Below are positions 46,214 to 56,824 of a stretch of DNA of 64,000 nt, piece after piece (position 1 is the stretch's first letter; every line of letters starts with the position of its first letter). The notes below the pieces were generated by a model. That model saw only the letters and a list, made by a program, of their open reading frames with translations, had not been told where the DNA came from and did not search any database. Position numbers and translations under genes: made by a program. The DNA comes from Elymus sibiricus (taxonomy: Eukaryota; Streptophyta; Magnoliopsida; Poales; Poaceae): positions 418,127,162 to 418,191,161 of the forward strand of contig CM077675.1 of the NCBI GenBank assembly GCA_039707655.1. The letters run 5' to 3'.

Positions 46214-46738
46214 GTGCATAGCTCACACTATGGGCTAAGGCACGCACCGGTGGGGAGTATAGCGAGTAGTCGTTCCTTCGCGAAACATCCCGCGTGAGTA
46301 TTACGTTAACTCATGTTTGTTAAATAAAGTTAGAGCATCTACAGCCGGACCCCTAGGGGCAGACCGTCCGGTCACAAAAAATCGATCGAGACGGGCCTCT
46401 CAAATCGGCCTCAAACGCCCGGGCTGACCGGCACCCCTCATTTCCAACCCAAATATGGGGCGGGTATAGGGGAGCCCGGGCGCGCCCGGGCACGCCCGCC
46501 ACGCCGGACTGACGTCGTGGCCCCACGCGGACTCGTCGGAAAACCCGAAGGTCCGACGGGCGCCTCGACCGTCGCCGCGGTGTGAACGCCGCGTGGCGCC
46601 GCTCAGCCTCCCCGCCTGAGGTCGGGGACGGCTATTTGAGCCGGCAGGCGCCCCCCAACCCTAACCCATCCGCCTCCTCCCTCTCTTCGCCGCCAGCCGA
46701 GCCCTTCTGTCTGCTCTCGCCGTCCCCTCTCCGTCAGG

Positions 46739-47172
46739 ATGGTCCGCCGGCTCATCACCACCTACGCTCAGCTGACGCCGGAGCGGCGCCGACAAATCGA
46801 GGAGGAGTACCACGCTCGCCGCGCCGCCCGCATCGCTGCGGGTCTCTCTCCAGACTCGCCGGAGACGGAGGAGGAGGTGGAGGAGGAGGAGCCGCCGGAG
46901 GAGGTGGATCCAGGGGCAATGGAGGAGAAGGAGCCGGAGCAGGAGGCTCCCGGCTTGACCATGGTGGAGGCGGACGCGGAATTCGCCGTCGCCCAATCAG
47001 ACGAGATGGCGGAGCAGCAGGCCATCCAGGATTCCATCCGGGATGAGGCCGAGGTGGAGGCCAACCGCCGGCTCATCCGGCAGAGGCAGGCGGAGGCCGA
47101 CGCCCTCTTCGAGGAGCTGGAGGCCGAGGAAGCCGCAGCGGAGGGGGTAGCAGCGCCGGAGCCGGAGGGGGC
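46739..47172 (+). pseudogene. Glu-rich coiled-coil ORF of the Harbinger-like element, 5' part
   Basis: ATG 46739 starts MVRRLITTYAQLTPERRRQI. It continues with a Glu-rich acidic block (ETEEEVEEEEPPEEVDP) and a long charged helix (QQAIQDSIRDEAEVEANRRL, RQRQAEADALFEELEAEEAA). The frame is open for 144 codons plus two bases to the gypsy insertion after 47172 (TSD GGGGC). It resumes exactly in frame at 54638 and ends at TAG 54705-54707, giving an ancestral product of about 167 residues. No known domain is recognised. As it stands translation would run about ten codons into the LTR. Confidence 0.55.
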
Positions 47173-48809
47173 TGATGTCTACTACGCAACCTTCTTCTTG
47201 TAGACTCGTGTTGGGCCTCCAAGCGCAGAGTTTTGTAGGACAGTAGCAAGTTTCCCTCAAGTGGATGACCTAAGGTTTATCAATCCGTGGGAGGCATAGG
47301 ATGAAGATGGTCTCTCTCGAACAACCCTGCAACCAAATAACAAAGAGTCTATTGTGTCCCCAACACACCCAATACAATGGTAAATTGTATAGGTGCACTA
47401 GTTCGGCGAAGAGATGATGATACAAGTGTAATATGGATGGTAGATATATGTTTTTGTAATCTGAAAATATAAAATCAGCAAGGTAGCAAGTGACAAAAGT
47501 GAGCAAAAACGGTATTGCAATGCTTGAAAACAAGGCCTAGGGTTCATACTTTCACTAGTGCAAGTTCTCTCAACAATACTGACATAGTTGAATCATATGT
47601 AAATCCCTCACGTGCGACAAAGAGTTCACTCCAAAGTCACAAATAGCGGAGAACAAACGAAGAAATTATTGTAGGGTACGAAACCACCTCAAAGTTATCT
47701 TTTCCGATCAATCTTATGAGCTATCCCTATAAGTGTCACGAACAGCCCTAGAGTTCGTACTAAAATAACACCTTAAGATACACATCAACCAAAACCCTAA
47801 TGTCACCTAGATACTCCAATGTCACCACAAGTACCCATGGGCTTGATTATACGATATGCATCACACAATTTCAGATTCATCATGTTCAATCCAACACAAA
47901 GAACTTCAAAGAGTGCCCCAAAGTTTCTACCGGAGAGTTAAGACGAAAACATGTGCCAACCCCTATGCATAGGTTCCCAAGGTCACAGAACCCGCAAGTT
48001 GATCACCAAAACATACATCAAGTGGATCAATAGAACATCCCATTGTCACCACGGATATCCCATCGCAAGACATACATCAAGTGTTCTCAAATCCTTAAAG
48101 ACTCAATCCGATAAGAAAACTTCAAAGGGAAAACTCAATTCATCACAAGAAGATAGAGAGGGGAAAACTCCATATGATTCATCTATATTAATAAAGCTCG
48201 CGGTACATCAAGATCGTGCCATCTCAAGAACACGAGAGAGAGAGATCAAACACATAGCTACTGTTACATACCCTCACCCCCGAGGATGAACTACTCCCTC
48301 CTCGTCATGGAGACCGCCGAGATGATGAAGGTGACCTCCGGTGATGGTTTCCCCCTCCGACAGGGTGCCGGAACGGGCTCCCGATTGGTTTTTCGTGGCT
48401 ACAGAGGCTTGCGGCGGCGGAACTCCCGATCTAGATTTCTTTCTGGGGTTTTTGGTATTTATAGGAATTTTTGGCGTCGGAAACAAGTCAAGGGGGGCCA
48501 TGAGGCGACGACAAGCCAGGGGGGCGCGCCCTAGGGGGGGAGGGCGCCCCCTAGGCTTGTGACTGCCTCGGGACTCCTCTCCGGTATATTTTTGCTCCAG
48601 TATTTTTTATATTTTCCAAAAATATTCTCCGTAAATTTTCAGCACATTCCGAGAACTTTTATTTCTGCACAAAAACGACACCATGGTAGTTCTGCTGAAA
48701 ACAGCGTTAGTCCGGGTTAGTTCTAATAAAATCATACCAAAATCATATAAAATTATTATAAACAGGGCATGAATACTTCATAAATTATAGATACGTTGGA
48801 GACGTATCA
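47173..48809 (-). repeat. 3' LTR of the non-autonomous gypsy element
   Basis: Nearly identical to 52995-54632. By eye about 14 substitutions separate them in the first kilobase. In minus view it starts TGATACGTCTCCAACGTATC. Confidence 0.9.
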
Positions 48810-51800
48810 GCATCCCCAAGCTTAATTCCTGCTCGTCCTCGAGTAGGTAAATGATAAAAGAAATAATTTATGAAGTGTGAATGCTAGCAAGTGCACAAGT
48901 TTGATCAATGATAATTCCAATCACTTTTTCTAGCATCAATATAAACCATAAACAATAGCTCATCTCATAAAACTTCTCATGATCAAGTAACAAGCTATTC
49001 ACATGTTAAAGCATAGACCAGAAAGTTTCTTGAAAACTAACAAACCATATTCCTAGTCATCGAAGAATTGCAATTCATCTTATTTTCAGGAAGGGTCTAT
49101 GTAAGAGCTTTGATTTAGCAAATTCCACATATTCAACTATCATATAGTCTTCCATGATTATTGACACTCAAAGCATATTTTTAGAACAAATAGCATCCAT
49201 CGAACATAGAGAAAGATAGGGGCTTAATGTTTCGCCTCCCAACTTATTTATCATATAGATAATTATCAACAATAATAATTCATGATCAAATATATTTGAC
49301 TGGATATATATGTTTGGATCTTTCCCCACCACATGATGCTTGCCAACTAATAGATTGAGGTTGGAATAAGAAGTTGACTCAACATGAATAGTAAATAACA
49401 TGAAAGTAAATAGATTGACCCTTCGCAGAGGGAAGCAGGGATTTGCATATGTGCCAGAGCTCATTGTTTAAAACAAAGATGAATATAATTTTGGGAGGTA
49501 TGCTTTCATTGTCAACATAACAACCAAGAGATTTCACCATCTTCCATGCTAGATACATTATAGGTGGTTCCCAAACAGAATGATAAAGTTTTTACTCCCC
49601 CTCCACCAATCAAATACACTCCACGGTGAGCCGAATCCACGGGTACCGTCCATACAAACAACAATCCTGGGGGAGTTTTGTTTCATTATATTTTGATTTG
49701 ATTTTTGAGCATGGAACTGGGCATCCCGAATACCAGCCACTTTCTCGTGAATGATAGTGAATCAACACATATCGTGAGAATAACCCACCTAGCATGGAAG
49801 ATACTGACCGCCCCCAGTCGCTACATGAGCGATTCGGGCATACAAAACAGAATATTATTTGAAGGTTTAGAGTTTGGCACATGCAAATTTACTTGGAACG
49901 GCAGGTAAATACTGCATATAGGTAGGTATGGTGGACTCTCATGGAATAAACTTGGCTCAAGGGTTTGGATGCACAAGTATTATCTCTACTTAGTACGAAG
50001 ATTTGGCTAGCAAAAGGTTCTAAACAAGCACCACATGTTAGAGGATCCATAACAATATAACTTCTATGCAAATATACCCAACCATAACTCGTTACGTTGT
50101 CTTCCTTGTCCAACTTCAACTAATTTACTCAAGTTTGAAAATAATTGATGAGCTCACAATCATAGAAGATGTCCAAGATAGTATATTTATATGTGGAATC
50201 TCTCTTCCTTCAATATTCTTTCATGAATTGTTCAAGTGACCAATGCGGTGTTTGCTAACTTTCAATAAATTTTACCACCTATAATTATTATGTGTGAAGT
50301 CATTACTCCCCATGGGATAAGTATATGAAGCATATTTAATTTTAGATTTATGATATTCAATTCATTCAATCATTTACTCATAGGATATAAGTGAAGCACG
50401 AGAGTAAACATCAAACTACTCTCGAAAGATATAAGTGAAGATCAATGAGTAGCCAACAATTAAGTAGCTATGTGAGGACTCTCTATCAATAAAGATTTTC
50501 AGATCTGAGTATTTTATTTAAACAGCAAGCAAAAGAAAAATAACACTCCAAGAATAGCACGCATCATGTGAACAAATAAAAATTTGGGCTCAACATAGGC
50601 TAACCGATAATTGTTGATGAAGAGAGGTGGGATGTGTAGCATCCCCAAGCTTAGATGCTTGAGACTTCTTGAAATATTTACTTGGGGTGCCTAGGGCATC
50701 CCCAACCTTGAGCTTTTGTATCTCGTTCAATCCTCTCATATCATGGTTTCACCTATTATCAAAAACTTCATCCACACAAAACTCGAAAAGAATTCGTGAG
50801 ATAGGTTAGTACACATAAGAACAAATCAACACTTCATGTGCTGCCAAGACATGTTGCACAATAATTTCCAAACATCATCTACTGTTTACTATCGTTTCCA
50901 CAATTTATATCTACCAATATAGGCTATGGAGACTATAGGATAAGTAGATAACAAAACTATGACAGCAATCTGTCCAAACGGAACAGTCTGTAGCAATCTA
51001 TTAAACCAGTGTACTTCTGTAACTCAAAAAATTATGAAAATTTAGGACATGCTAAATAATTTATATGACAATACTGTGTAAAATTTTTAGAAACTTTCCA
51101 CGTTCCAGTAAAATATGAAAATTCAAACACTACAGCAAAAGTTTCTGTTTTTTAAACAGCACATATCAAACATGCAATGCGAGCATCCTAAAGACCATTC
51201 TTGGAACTTTTTATTGAAAACAAGATTATAAATAACTCCTAACAGAGAACAACAAAATAATATGATGCTCCAAGCAAAACTCATATTATGTGACGAATAA
51301 AAATATAGCTCCAAGTAAGATATACCGATAGTGTTGAAGATGAAAGAGGGGATGCCTTCCGGGGCATCCCCAAGCTTAGCCGCTTGAGTCTTCCTTGGAT
51401 ATTACCTTGGTGGTGCCTTGGGAATCCCCAAGCTTAGGTTCTTGTCACTCCTTATTCTCCTCATATCGGTGTCTCACTCAAAACTTGAAAACTTCAATCA
51501 CACAAAACTTAACGGAACTTCGTGAGAAGGGTTAGTGTAATAAAGATAAATCATTCACTTAGGTACTGTCAAGACAAGATTCATAATTGTTCCCACATGA
51601 TACCTACTGTATTATACCATTCCCATAATTTATACCACTAAATATAAGCTATGGAAACACTAAAACAAGCAAACTAAGCATGCAAAACAGAATCTGTCAA
51701 AAAACAGAACAGTCTGTGAAGATCTGTAGTATAACCATACTTCCCTGTCTCTCAAAATTCTGAAAAATTAGGAAAACCTGAAGCATTTGTATATCAAGAC

Positions 51801-52043
51801 TGTGTAAAAATTTCAGATCATTATCACGCTCCAGTAAAAAATAAAAATTGCTGTACTGGAGTCAAAAGTTTCTGTTTTGGTTCAGCATCAATTCTACTCA
51901 TCTTGTGAGTCATCCCAAAGGCTTTACTTGGCACTTTATTGAAATAAAAGACACACAACATGATTACTACAGTAGCTTAATCATGTGAACACACAAAAAC
52001 AGAAAGTAAAAGTGTTGGGTTGTCTCCCAACAAGCGCTTTTCT
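48810..52043 (-). mobile_element. Non-coding internal region of the gypsy element with tandem duplication
   Basis: 49130-50330 matches 14080-15000 of the Athila-type element. About 50515-51270 and 51290-52000 form a degenerate tandem duplication (period about 720). The purine-tract-like motif (plus strand 'catccccaagctta') occurs at 48810, 50640, 51365 and 51424, with a variant at 50698. No long ORF was seen. Confidence 0.7.
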
Positions 52044-52936
52044 TTAATGCCTTTTAGCTAAGCATGGTGATTTCAATGATGCTCGTATAGGAATAGTAAT
52101 TGAAACATGAAAGAGAGCATCATGAATCTCATGACAAGCACTTTTAAGTCTAACCCACTTCCTATGCATAGGGATTTTGTGAGCAAACAATTTATGGGAA
52201 AAAGAATCATCTAGCATAGGAAGGCAAAACAAGCATAACTTCGAAACTTTGAACACATAGAGAGGAAACTTGATATTATTGAAATTCCTACAAGCATATG
52301 TTCCTCCCTCATAATAATTTTCAGTAGCATCATGAAGGAATTTCACAACATAACTATCACATAAAGCATTATCTTCATGGTCCACAAGCATAGAAAATTT
52401 GTCACTCTCCACGTAAGCAATTTTCTTCTCAATCATAATAGTGGGAGCAAACTCAACAAATAACTATCATGAGATACTTGATTAACATAACCACTTTGAA
52501 TATTAAAATCATGATGACAAATTTCATGGTTACTATTATTCTTTATAGCATACATGTCATCACAATAATCATCATAAATAGGAGGCATGCTTTCATCATA
52601 ATAAATTTGCTCACCAAAACTTGGGGGACTAAACATATCATCTTCATCAAACATAGCATCCTCAAGCTTGTAGCTTTGCATATCATTAGCATCATGAATA
52701 TTCAAGTAATTCATACTAACAACATTGCAATCATACTCATCATACAAAGATTTAGTGCCAAACATTTTATTGACTTCTTCTTCTAACACTTTGGCACAAT
52801 TTTCCTTTTCATCATTTTCACGAAAGACATTATAAAGATGAAGTATATGAGGCAACCTCAATTCCATTTTTTTTATAGTTTTTCTTTTATAGACTAAACT
52901 AGTGATAAAACAAGAAACTAAAAGATTCAATTGCAA
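52044..52936 (-). pseudogene. Internal gene of the non-autonomous gypsy element (split by a frame change)
   Basis: Two minus-strand frames, 52433-52936 and 52044-52436, overlap by four bases. The first has MELRLPHILHLYNVFREND and an acidic, Tyr-rich stretch (IYYDESMPPIYDDYCDDMYA). The second has KKIAYVESDKFSMLVDHEDN, FKVSKLCLFCLPMLDDSFSH and IPMHRKWVRLKSACHEIHDA. The second frame reads upstream past its ATG into DSYLLFVEFAPT-like sequence, so a single-base indel near 52450-52470 probably split one protein. No gag, protease or RT motif is visible. Similar proteins are frequent in Triticeae non-autonomous gypsy elements, but their role is unknown to me. Confidence 0.55.
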
Positions 52937-52966
52937 GATCTAAAGATATACCTTCAAGCACTCACC

Positions 52967-52984
52967 TCCCCGACAACGGCGCCA
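52967..52984 (-). other. Primer-binding site of the non-autonomous gypsy element
   Basis: Plus-strand tccccgacaacggcgcca, one mismatch from the tRNA-Asp 3' end. It lies just inside the 5' LTR and is followed by the same 'gaaaagag' leader as in the Athila-type element. Confidence 0.85.
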
Positions 52985-52994
52985 GAAAAGAGCT

Positions 52995-54632
52995 TGATGT
53001 CTACTACGCAACCTTCTTCTTGTAGACTCGTGTTGGGCCTCCAAGCGTTGAGTTTTGTAGGACAGTAGCAAGTTTCCCTCAAGTGGATAACCTAAGGTTT
53101 ATCAATCCTTGGGAGGCGTAGGATGAAGATGGTCTCTCTCGAACAACCCTGCAACCAAATAACAAAGAGTCTATTGTGTCCCCAACACACCCAATACAAT
53201 GGTAAATTGTATAGGTGCACTAGTTCGGCGAAGAGATGGTGATACAAGTGTAATATGGATGGTAGATATATGTTTTTGTAATCTGAAAATATAAAAACAG
53301 CAAGGTAGCAAGTGACAAAAGTGAGCAAAAACGGTATTGCAATGCTTGAAAACAAGGCCTAGGGTTCATACTTTCACTAGTGCAAGTTCTCTCAACAATA
53401 CTGACATAGTTGAATCATATGTAAATCCCTCACGTGCGACAAAGAGTTCACTCCAAAGTCACAAATAGCGGAGAACAAACGAAGAAATTATTGTAGGGTA
53501 CGAAACCACCTCAAAGTTATCTTTTCCGATCAATCTTATGAGCTATCCCTATAAGTGTCACGAATAGCCCTAGAGTTCGTACTAAAATAACACCTTAAGA
53601 TACACATCAACCAAAACCCTAATGTCACCTAGATACTCCAATATCACCACAAGTACCCATGGGCTTGATTATACGATATGCATCACATAATTTCAGATTC
53701 ATCATGTTCAATCCAACACAAAGAACTTCAAAGAGTGCCCCAAAGTTTCTACCGGAGAGTTAAGACGAAAACATGTGCCAACCCCTATGCATAGATTCCC
53801 AAGGTCACGGAACCCGCAAGTTCATCACCAAAACATACATCAAGTGGATCAATAGAACATCCCATTGTCACCACGGATATCCCATCGCAAGACATACATC
53901 AAGTGTTCTCAAATCCTTAAAGACTCAATCCGATAAGAAAACTTCAAAGGGAAAACTCAATTCATCACAAGAAGATAGAGAGGGGAAAACTCCATATGAT
54001 TCGTCTATATTAATAAAGCTCGCGGTACATTAAGATCGTGCCATCTAAAGAACACGAGAGAGAGAGAGAGATCAAACACATAGCTACTGGTACATACCCT
54101 TAGCCCCGAGGGTGAACTACTCCCTCCTCGTCATGGAGACCGCCGGGATGATGAAGATGGCATCCGGTGATGGTTTCCCCCTCCGGCAGGGTGCCGGACC
54201 AGGCTCCCGATTGGTTTTTCGTGGCTACAGAGGCTTGCGGCGGCGGAACTCCCGATCTAGGTTTCTTTCTGGGGGTTTTGGTATTTATAGGAATTTTTGG
54301 CGTCGGAAACAAGTCAAGGGGGGCCACGAGGCGACGACAAGCCAGGGGGGCGCGCCCTAGGGGTGGGGCGCCCCTAGGCTTGTGACTGCCTCGGGACTCC
54401 TCTCCGGTATCGTTTTGCTCCTGTATTTTTTATATTTTCCAAAAATATTCTCCGTAAATTTTCAGCCCATTCCGAGAACTTTTATTTCTGCACAAAAACG
54501 ACACCATGATAGTTCTGCTGAAAACAGCGTCAGTCCGGGTTAGTTCTAATAAAATCATACCAAAATCATATAAAATTATTGTAAACAAGGCATGAATACG
54601 TCATAAATTATAGATACGTTGGAGACGTATCA
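52995..54632 (-). repeat. 5' LTR of the non-autonomous gypsy element
   Basis: Partner of 47173-48809. An (ag)n tract near 54056-54070 is four bases longer than in the other copy. Ends are TGATG...GTATCA in plus view. Confidence 0.9.
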
Positions 54633-54707
54633 GGGGCGGACCTGCGGCTGCTGCACATCTATCCGCCGGAGGGGACGGGGATCGTCAACATCTCCGACGA
54701 AGAGTAG
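54633..54707 (+). pseudogene. Glu-rich coiled-coil ORF of the Harbinger-like element, 3' part
   Basis: Continuation of 46739-47172 after the gypsy insertion. After one TSD copy (54633-54637) the frame gives DLRLLHIYPPEGTG and an acidic end ISDEE with TAG 54705-54707. The remaining 190 bases to 54897 form the 3' non-coding end of the element. Confidence 0.5.
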
Positions 54708-54897
54708 ATAGCTTTTCACGTAGTACGTAGGTTTTATTTAGTTGCATGCTTTTGTATGAATTTGAGGAAGAAATATGGGATGTCCGGATGCAACGAGCTT
54801 TATTTGAGGCGTGACCGTTGAGTGTCCACGGACGCGTCCGGGCGCGTCCGCGGACGTTTGAGGGACCGGATTTGCAAGGTCCGACTGTAGATGCTCT

Positions 54898-55418
54898 GCG
54901 ACACATTGGCTATTTCCGCGAGATAACCGTATATTGACATCAAAGTGTATGTGTTTGCATCCCCGCAAAAGAAAAGGAGTACGGTTTTACTAGTGGCTCA
55001 AGTATGAAGCTAAGTGACGGGGACTTTTCTTAATAAAACCAAATAAAAAATTTGTACGTAGTGACATAGAGTGATCCTAGCTAATTTTTATTACTTTTTC
55101 CTCAAAGAGTACATGATAGGTAGATCGTAGACATACAATCTCACGCAAAGCTAAGAAGCAATCCTCCCACAAAACCTGAGGTACAAGGAGCATGGGAGGG
55201 TTGGCATCGTCTGATGCTTTTCCCATATGCCTCCCGGCGGAGATTGCGTACATACCACACTGGCACGTACGTACGAGATTCGTCGCCGCCGCACAAAGCA
55301 TTGAACAAGATTAGTCTCCGTACATCGTGTATATACGTGCTTGCCCACCACACCAGGCGTCGTCAGCAACAACAGCATAGCTAACTGAGTTGCAGGTGTG
55401 GATCGATCGATCGAACGC
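54898..55418 (+). promoter_or_regulatory. Upstream region of the AWPM-19-like gene
   Basis: A TATA-like 'gtgtatatacg' lies at about 55328-55338, some 85 bases before ATG 55419. No other element was identified. The left boundary is the end of the Harbinger-like transposon, so about 520 bases of promoter separate gene and transposon. Confidence 0.4.
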
Positions 55419-55574
55419 ATGGAGCTGATCGCGAAGGCCCGCGCTCTCCTGGTGATAAACACCGTCGCGTACGTGGTCATGGCGGTGATCGGGGCCTTGC
55501 CCATCAACGATGCAATCGACGCCGGCTACGATATACCCTGTACGTATTCCTTGCTGATTCTCCCTCTCCGGTTC

Positions 55575-55655
<81 letters not shown>

Positions 55656-56389
55656 GACGACTTGATTAATTGGTTGCGTTGGGCGTGCGTACGTGTTGCC
55701 ATATTACTACCTGCATGCATGCATGCAGTTGATGTATCTGGAGATTGAGCTGAAGAACGCTGGTATGCGGGAGTTGGAGCTGAAGCACGCTGGAATGTGT
55801 CCATCGGATATGCCAACCTCTTCGTGTTGCTGGCCGGAGCGGTCGGCGCCGCGGTTGCGCTTCCGGGGCTCCTCCATCTCCGGTCGGGGAGCCAGGGGAG
55901 CTTCGCGGCGGCAGCCAACTCCGGGCGCTTGGCCTTGGTGCTCAACCTACTCGCACTAGGGTACGTACGTACAAACACGATCGAACAATCCTTACCTCCA
56001 CATGCATCGATCACGCATCTTCTTTGATAACTATGGAGCAGTGAACGTATATCACCATAAGGCACGTAATTAACAATATCTCTTCTTTTTCCCTCCATTA
56101 ATTATCCTCCAGGCTGACCGTTAAGCAGATAACCCTGGGAGCCAACGGCGACAACGGGAACAACTTGGTAAGATCGACGGCACACATTACTAGTCAATTA
56201 ACATTATGCTTAGTGCGTGTCTTATCTTAAAGAAATATGAATTTGAAGTTTGCTAACCACAGGTCGTACCGTCCTTATTTTGTTTAGGTGTTTGCTGTAA
56301 TGAGCGCTTTACTCCTGGGATGCGTCTCGGTGAACCAGCTCCTTTGCACAATTATTTTCAAGTGGCACATGATCGGTCAAGCTGGCTAG
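55419..56389 (+). CDS. AWPM-19-like integral membrane protein
   Basis: Exons are 55419-55539, 55774 (or 55786)-55960, 56113-56167 and 56288-56389 (TAG 56387-56389). All introns are gt...ag, with phases 1, 2 and 0. The product of about 150 residues has four hydrophobic segments: LLVINTVAYVVMAVIGAL, ANLFVLLAGAVGAAVALPGL, LALVLNLLALGLTVKQI and VFAVMSALLLGCVSVNQLLC. FVLLAGAVGA, LALGLTVKQITLG and the final QLLC match the AWPM-19 pattern (FALLAGVVG, LA.GLACKEI..G, TQLL). AWPM-19 is a wheat plasma-membrane protein induced by abscisic acid; rice homologues affect ABA transport. The exon 2 start is ambiguous because 'gagctgaag.acgctgg.atg' is duplicated beside it. The family call is firm. Confidence 0.8.
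55577..55654. repeat. Compound microsatellite (AT)n(GT)n in intron 1
   Basis: An (at) run from about 55577 to 55624 passes directly into a (gt) run to about 55653, within the first intron of the AWPM-19-like gene. Confidence 0.95.
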
Positions 56390-56635
56390 CTGGCTACGGA
56401 CGGATCGAGGAGATGAAGTTACGCACGCACTATGTCTGAAGTCTGATGGACTGATACCACGTCAGTTAGCTTGTGTAGTACACCTAGTACGGAGTATGTG
56501 TTATATTTAAAAGTGTGGTCGCTCATTTTCGATACAAAGTGCAGTGCACATGTGTATTATATATGCCATATGTGCCCGATTATGTAATCATGTGTGTTCC
56601 CTGAAAAATGTATGTAATGTAGTTTCCGTGTGTTA
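56390..56635 (+). other. 3' flank/UTR of the AWPM-19-like gene
   Basis: AT-rich with several 'tgtaat' and 'tatatt' motifs. No further coding exon was recognised. It ends at the target duplication of the following retroposon. Confidence 0.45.
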
Positions 56636-56669
56636 ACTATGCTTTAATATTTTTTTTTGAATGTTCACG

Positions 56670-56670
<1 letters not shown>

Positions 56671-56706
<36 letters not shown>
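56671..56706 (+). repeat. Homopolymer run of 36 G
   Basis: Uninterrupted G run inside the retroposon 3' end. Length is likely to be uncertain from sequencing. Confidence 0.9.
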
Positions 56707-56707
<1 letters not shown>

Positions 56708-56824
56708 TTCCCCACCTCAATGCAGCCCATTGCAAGATAGTGAACCAGAAGTACAGACGGACATGGGAGAAGAGATAAAGCAAAAACAACACACTACCGA
56801 TAAGACATAAGGGGGAACAAAGAG

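Larger units (their letters stand above)
47168..54637 (-). mobile_element. Non-autonomous gypsy LTR retrotransposon, minus orientation
   Basis: The body is 47173-54632 (7460 bases), with TSD GGGGC at 47168-47172 and 54633-54637. LTRs are 47173-48809 and 52995-54632. The right LTR is the 5' LTR, because the tRNA-Asp-type primer site (52967-52984, one mismatch from the one at 22655) adjoins it. The polypurine tract adjoins the left LTR (48810-48823). Only a short two-frame gene follows the primer site, with no protease, RT or integrase. The internal region is homologous in part to the Athila-type element at 12230-24170. LTR starts and ends resemble the Sabrina/WHAM group. Confidence 0.88.
46332..54897. 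mobile_element. Second Harbinger-like element with TIR AGAGCATCTACAG, containing a nested gypsy element
   Basis: Left terminus AGAGCATCTACAGCCGGACC at 46332-46351. The inverted right terminus AGAGCATCTACAGTCGGACC ends at 54897. Without the gypsy insertion the element is about 1.1 kb and holds one ORF (46739-47172 plus 54638-54707). No transposase. The expected 3-bp TSD (TTA on the left) is not reproduced on the right (TGC), so class assignment rests on the termini. Confidence 0.6.

Noticed and set aside
47270..47533. Minus-strand ORF repeated at 53092-53355 in both LTRs
   Set aside because: It lies within LTR sequence, overlaps no gag or pol and is simply duplicated because the LTRs are copies.
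56671..56706. G36 run, with C30 at 10168 and C15 at 4841, as functional G-quadruplex sites
   Set aside because: All lie inside transposons or repeats, and homopolymer length is unreliable; no evidence of function.
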